A stretch of DNA of 64,000 bases. Source: Ureibacillus thermophilus (GTDB lineage: Bacteria; Bacillota; Bacilli; Bacillales_A; Planococcaceae). Location of the stretch: NCBI RefSeq assembly GCF_004331915.1, contig NZ_CP036528.1:136001-200000 (forward strand), written 5' to 3'. A model generated the notes under the pieces. The model saw only the letters and a list, made by a program, of their open reading frames with translations. It had not been told where the DNA came from and did not search any database. Shown here in pieces: positions 63,886 through 64,000 of the stretch. How positions within the stretch are numbered: the first letter of the stretch is position 1; each line of letters begins with the position of its first letter. Position numbers and translations under genes: made by a program.

Positions 63886-64000
63886 CTTCAGCCACCCTTG
63901 CCAATTCAGAAATTCTTGCCCGCAAACGGTCAGCTTCTTCTGTAATCAACATCGGAATCACATGGGTCGTAGCGGCTGTGGAAATCGCAATATTTGCCAA
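63875..64000 (-). CDS. ydbS: PH-domain protein YdbS, C-terminal end
   Basis: The last ~41 codons of ydbS; the rest lies beyond the right edge. The visible part AISTAATTHVIPMLITEEAD and ...LRARISELARVAEDDV matches the C-terminus of YdbS. Its TAA (63875-63877) overlaps ydbT by 11 nt. Confidence 0.85.
   Translation of the reverse strand: MANIAISTAATTHVIPMLITEEADRLRARISELARVAEDDV

Overview
The window is chromosomal DNA of a low-GC, spore-forming Gram-positive bacterium of the Bacillales. Gene order repeatedly matches Bacillus subtilis: yeaC-yeaD-yebA-guaA, groES-groEL-ydiL-tatC-tatA-rex-ydiF-tsaD-rimI-tsaB-tsaE, and ydbS-ydbT-ydcA-acpS-ydcC-alr-ndoAI-ndoA-rsbT-rsbU-rsbV-rsbW-sigB-tex-ydcK-tRNA cluster. 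Many proteins look like Planococcaceae (Lysinibacillus/Ureibacillus) relatives; that placement is an inference from overall appearance and was not tested by search.

Layout. 1-4.6 kb: start of guaA and a MoxR/DUF58/transglutaminase operon. 4.7-9.3 kb: a small unknown gene, NAD salvage (pncB-nadE) and proline dehydrogenase. 9.3-12.2 kb: the cold-shock lipid desaturase operon des-desK-desR. 12.3-18.5 kb: an acetyltransferase, then a B12-dependent methionine pair (yitJ-metH) under a SAM-I riboswitch. 18.5-25.9 kb: haem oxidase hemY, a Sel1-repeat protein, a LysR regulator, a carboxylesterase, an EndoQ-type PHP nuclease and a tryptophanase/tyrosine phenol-lyase family enzyme. 25.9-30.1 kb: the NHEJ pair ku/ligD and a zinc efflux unit (czrA-czcD). 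30.3-35.4 kb: an SLH surface protein, the spore enzyme YaaH and a degenerate EAL protein (YkuI-like). 35.7-38.5 kb: an ORF-less group IIC intron directly behind the groEL terminator, then groEL/groES with CIRCE. 38.7-46.6 kb: ydiL, Tat translocase, rex, an ABC-F protein, a DnaA-box cluster and the tsaD-rimI-tsaB-tsaE operon. 46.7-50.7 kb: a junk-rich accessory region with a cut acetyltransferase, an IS66/ISL3 mosaic, surface-protein/lipoprotein debris, a 21-bp-phased repeat array and a 5' fragment of 16S rRNA. 50.7-54.5 kb: seven tRNAs, sprT-like ydcK and tex. 54.6-57.7 kb: the SigB module (rsbT-rsbU-rsbV-rsbW-sigB, without rsbR, rsbS or rsbX). 57.9-64 kb: MazEF-type toxin-antitoxin, alr, lipoprotein ydcC, acpS, rhomboid, ydbT and the end of ydbS.

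Structure beyond the genes: (i) five copies of a ~175-190 bp intergenic element with a hairpin at each end, every copy lying 3-19 nt from the stop codon of a minus-strand gene and used in both orientations; (ii) two unrelated arrays of words spaced about 21 bp apart, one of which replaces the body of a 16S gene; (iii) a second element (62.1-62.4 kb) whose terminal inverted repeat supplies the last codons and stop of ydbT; (iv) a dense DnaA-box cluster beside tsaD (gcp), at the position of a known B. subtilis DnaA-binding region. No CRISPR array, prophage or large defence island was seen.
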